DNA of 64,000 nt from Coffea arabica. Taxonomy: Eukaryota > Streptophyta > Magnoliopsida > Gentianales > Rubiaceae. The position numbers were made by a program, and so were the translations under genes. The notes under the pieces were generated by a model. That model was not told where the DNA came from. It saw only the letters and a list, made by a program, of their open reading frames with translations, and searched no databases. Positions within the stretch are counted from its first letter, which is position 1. Each line of letters begins with the position of its first letter. The stretch lies in contig NC_092320.1 in NCBI RefSeq assembly GCF_036785885.1, forward strand, positions 16,121,557-16,185,556. Reading direction: 5' to 3'. Shown in pieces: positions 62,658 to 64,000 of the stretch.

Positions 62658-64000
62658 GAGTATATGGGATCTCTTACTAAAGATTAATTACATGGTTCTT
62701 TGCAAGAAATAATTACTGCTCTTGTATTGCTGTTATGGAAAATGCAGAAAGCAAAAGGTTTTCATGTCTGATGAACTGAGAATTAAGAGGTAGGAGTGAT
62801 CAGGTTCTTTGCCCATATGGTTTTGTAGTTTTCCATTCTGCAACATTTTCAATTGGTTATGGGAAATAAGCAACCTCCTTTCCAATGGAGTTTATACTTT
62901 GTAGTATGTAACTTGCCAAAACATTAATTCTCAATTGACAAAGTTTGTTCAAAGGATAAGCTTTTTTTGGGTATTTATCTAAAACTTTACTGTAACTTAC
63001 TGTAGAAGTTGTAGGAAAAATTTTTGAAATGTGTAAATTTTTTGATATTTTGAAGTGTATAGTTTAAAAACTTTGAAAAGTTTTTTTTTTTTTTTAGATT
63101 ATTGTAGTTAATATTGTTAAAAAATTTGTGACAGATAAATTTGGCCAAAAACTTGTTTGCCAAACGGGGACATTTCTATGAACATTGAATGTCAATTTGA
63201 TTATTCCGCTGAGGATTCAACTGACTTTTACAAACGTAACCTCCTGACTCTTTCCTCGTCTCACTGTGAAGATTGCTGTAAATGGCACAGCCCATTCTTT
63301 TTCCACAGTCATTTTTGTATAAAATGCCAAAATTGCTCTTCTTGAGTCCAAATGCAATTTGGACTTAGTAAGAGCAGTTTTTTTGTCATTTCAGCATAAA
63401 TTTGATGTGGAAATAAAACATTGGCTGTGGCATATTATCATTTCGCCACTATGAAGCATATATGAAAGGAAAATGACCTTGATTCTAGATATGGTAGAAT
63501 TTGTTTCAAGTGCGACAGCGCCTCAGCAATTTCTCTATCAAATGGGATGCATAAGAAAAATAGTGCATGAAGATATCGTAACAGGAAAAAACAAATGAAA
63601 AGCTTCTTGCAGCAAGAATCTGGAAGTTTGAACTCGTAAAGAAAGTTCAACTTTGAAATGGCAAAATAAAGTAGCATTCATTATTAACATACCAATAATT
63701 TCTCATACAGAAAGTTTCATTTTTTTTGTCTGTCTATTTCTCTGGGTACACGTACGTTTATTTTCTTGATCATAAAATAGACAAAACAAACTAGATCGTT
63801 TTTGTGTAATGCAAAAAACCTAGTCAGTTGCACTACGAACTGGAAGAACTGCTACATGGGCAGACATAGCTATAGCTAAGGGCAGTGGCGGAGCCAGAAA
63901 AAATTCTCAATGGGGGCAAAAGCAATTCTAAAATTTTTTACCTATTCTTTTTCTAGTTTTTTAAGCAAAAAAAAATATTTACCAATAAGTACAAATGATG
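62658..64000. other. 3' flank of the peptide gene, no further gene seen
   Basis: AT-rich. Bases 62,955-63,165 resemble a degenerate MITE with long A/T arms (ACTTTACTGTAACTTACTGT ending near CAAACGGGGAC). At 63,883 the sequence GGCAGTGGCGGAGCCAG begins a motif often found at the end of plant DNA transposons, and it runs off the window. The short frames at 63,157-63,345 and 63,438-63,677 have no recognisable content. Confidence 0.4.

Overview
This is a stretch of plant nuclear DNA, almost certainly from a eudicot. The genes are split by AT-rich introns with GT..AG borders, the intergenic space is rich in AT-rich transposon debris, and every recognisable protein belongs to a plant family (DREB-type AP2/ERF factor, plastid-type adenylosuccinate synthetase, GT47 exostosin, plant mobile domain, L1-type LINE). 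From memory, three neighbours match one Arabidopsis chromosome 3 neighbourhood (DREB2F, adenylosuccinate synthetase and the GT47 extensin arabinosyltransferase ExAD, around At3g57600-At3g57630), so the window looks like a conserved microsyntenic block loosened by transposons. The species cannot be fixed from sequence alone.

Left third (1-20,640). The last exon of a GT47/ExAD-like gene enters from the left edge, followed by a broken adenylosuccinate synthetase copy (first exon only). An 8.9-kb Mutator-like element (MULE) with a 10-bp target duplication separates them. It carries a decayed transposase and a decayed plant-mobile-domain (PMD) gene. A 6.3-kb L1-type LINE with a 19-bp target duplication follows, then a SINE nested in a CCGG-rich repeat, then a broken 2-oxoglutarate/Fe(II) dioxygenase.

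Middle (24,000-37,300). A second ExAD-adenylosuccinate synthetase pair lies here. This time the glycosyltransferase is the ruined partner (nonsense codon, two frameshifts, two internal deletions) and the synthetase is complete (4 exons, 508 aa). A 2.7-kb Helitron, itself containing a MULE-type MITE, sits just after the glycosyltransferase remnant; the left copy gives its empty site. The block was therefore duplicated in tandem and each copy kept a different gene.

Right (37,300-64,000). A complete 15-exon SMUBP2/IGHMBP2-type SF1 helicase (657 aa) is followed by an intronless DREB2-type AP2/ERF factor on the minus strand, a six-exon minus-strand gene for a 913-aa PHD-finger protein with a C-terminal Myb-like domain, and a two-exon cysteine-rich secreted peptide gene (defensin-like, 81 aa) whose intron holds a repeat. 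Small DNA transposons fill the gaps. The intact genes have unrelated jobs (purine synthesis, helicase, stress transcription, chromatin or transcription, secreted peptide) and form no pathway or operon.
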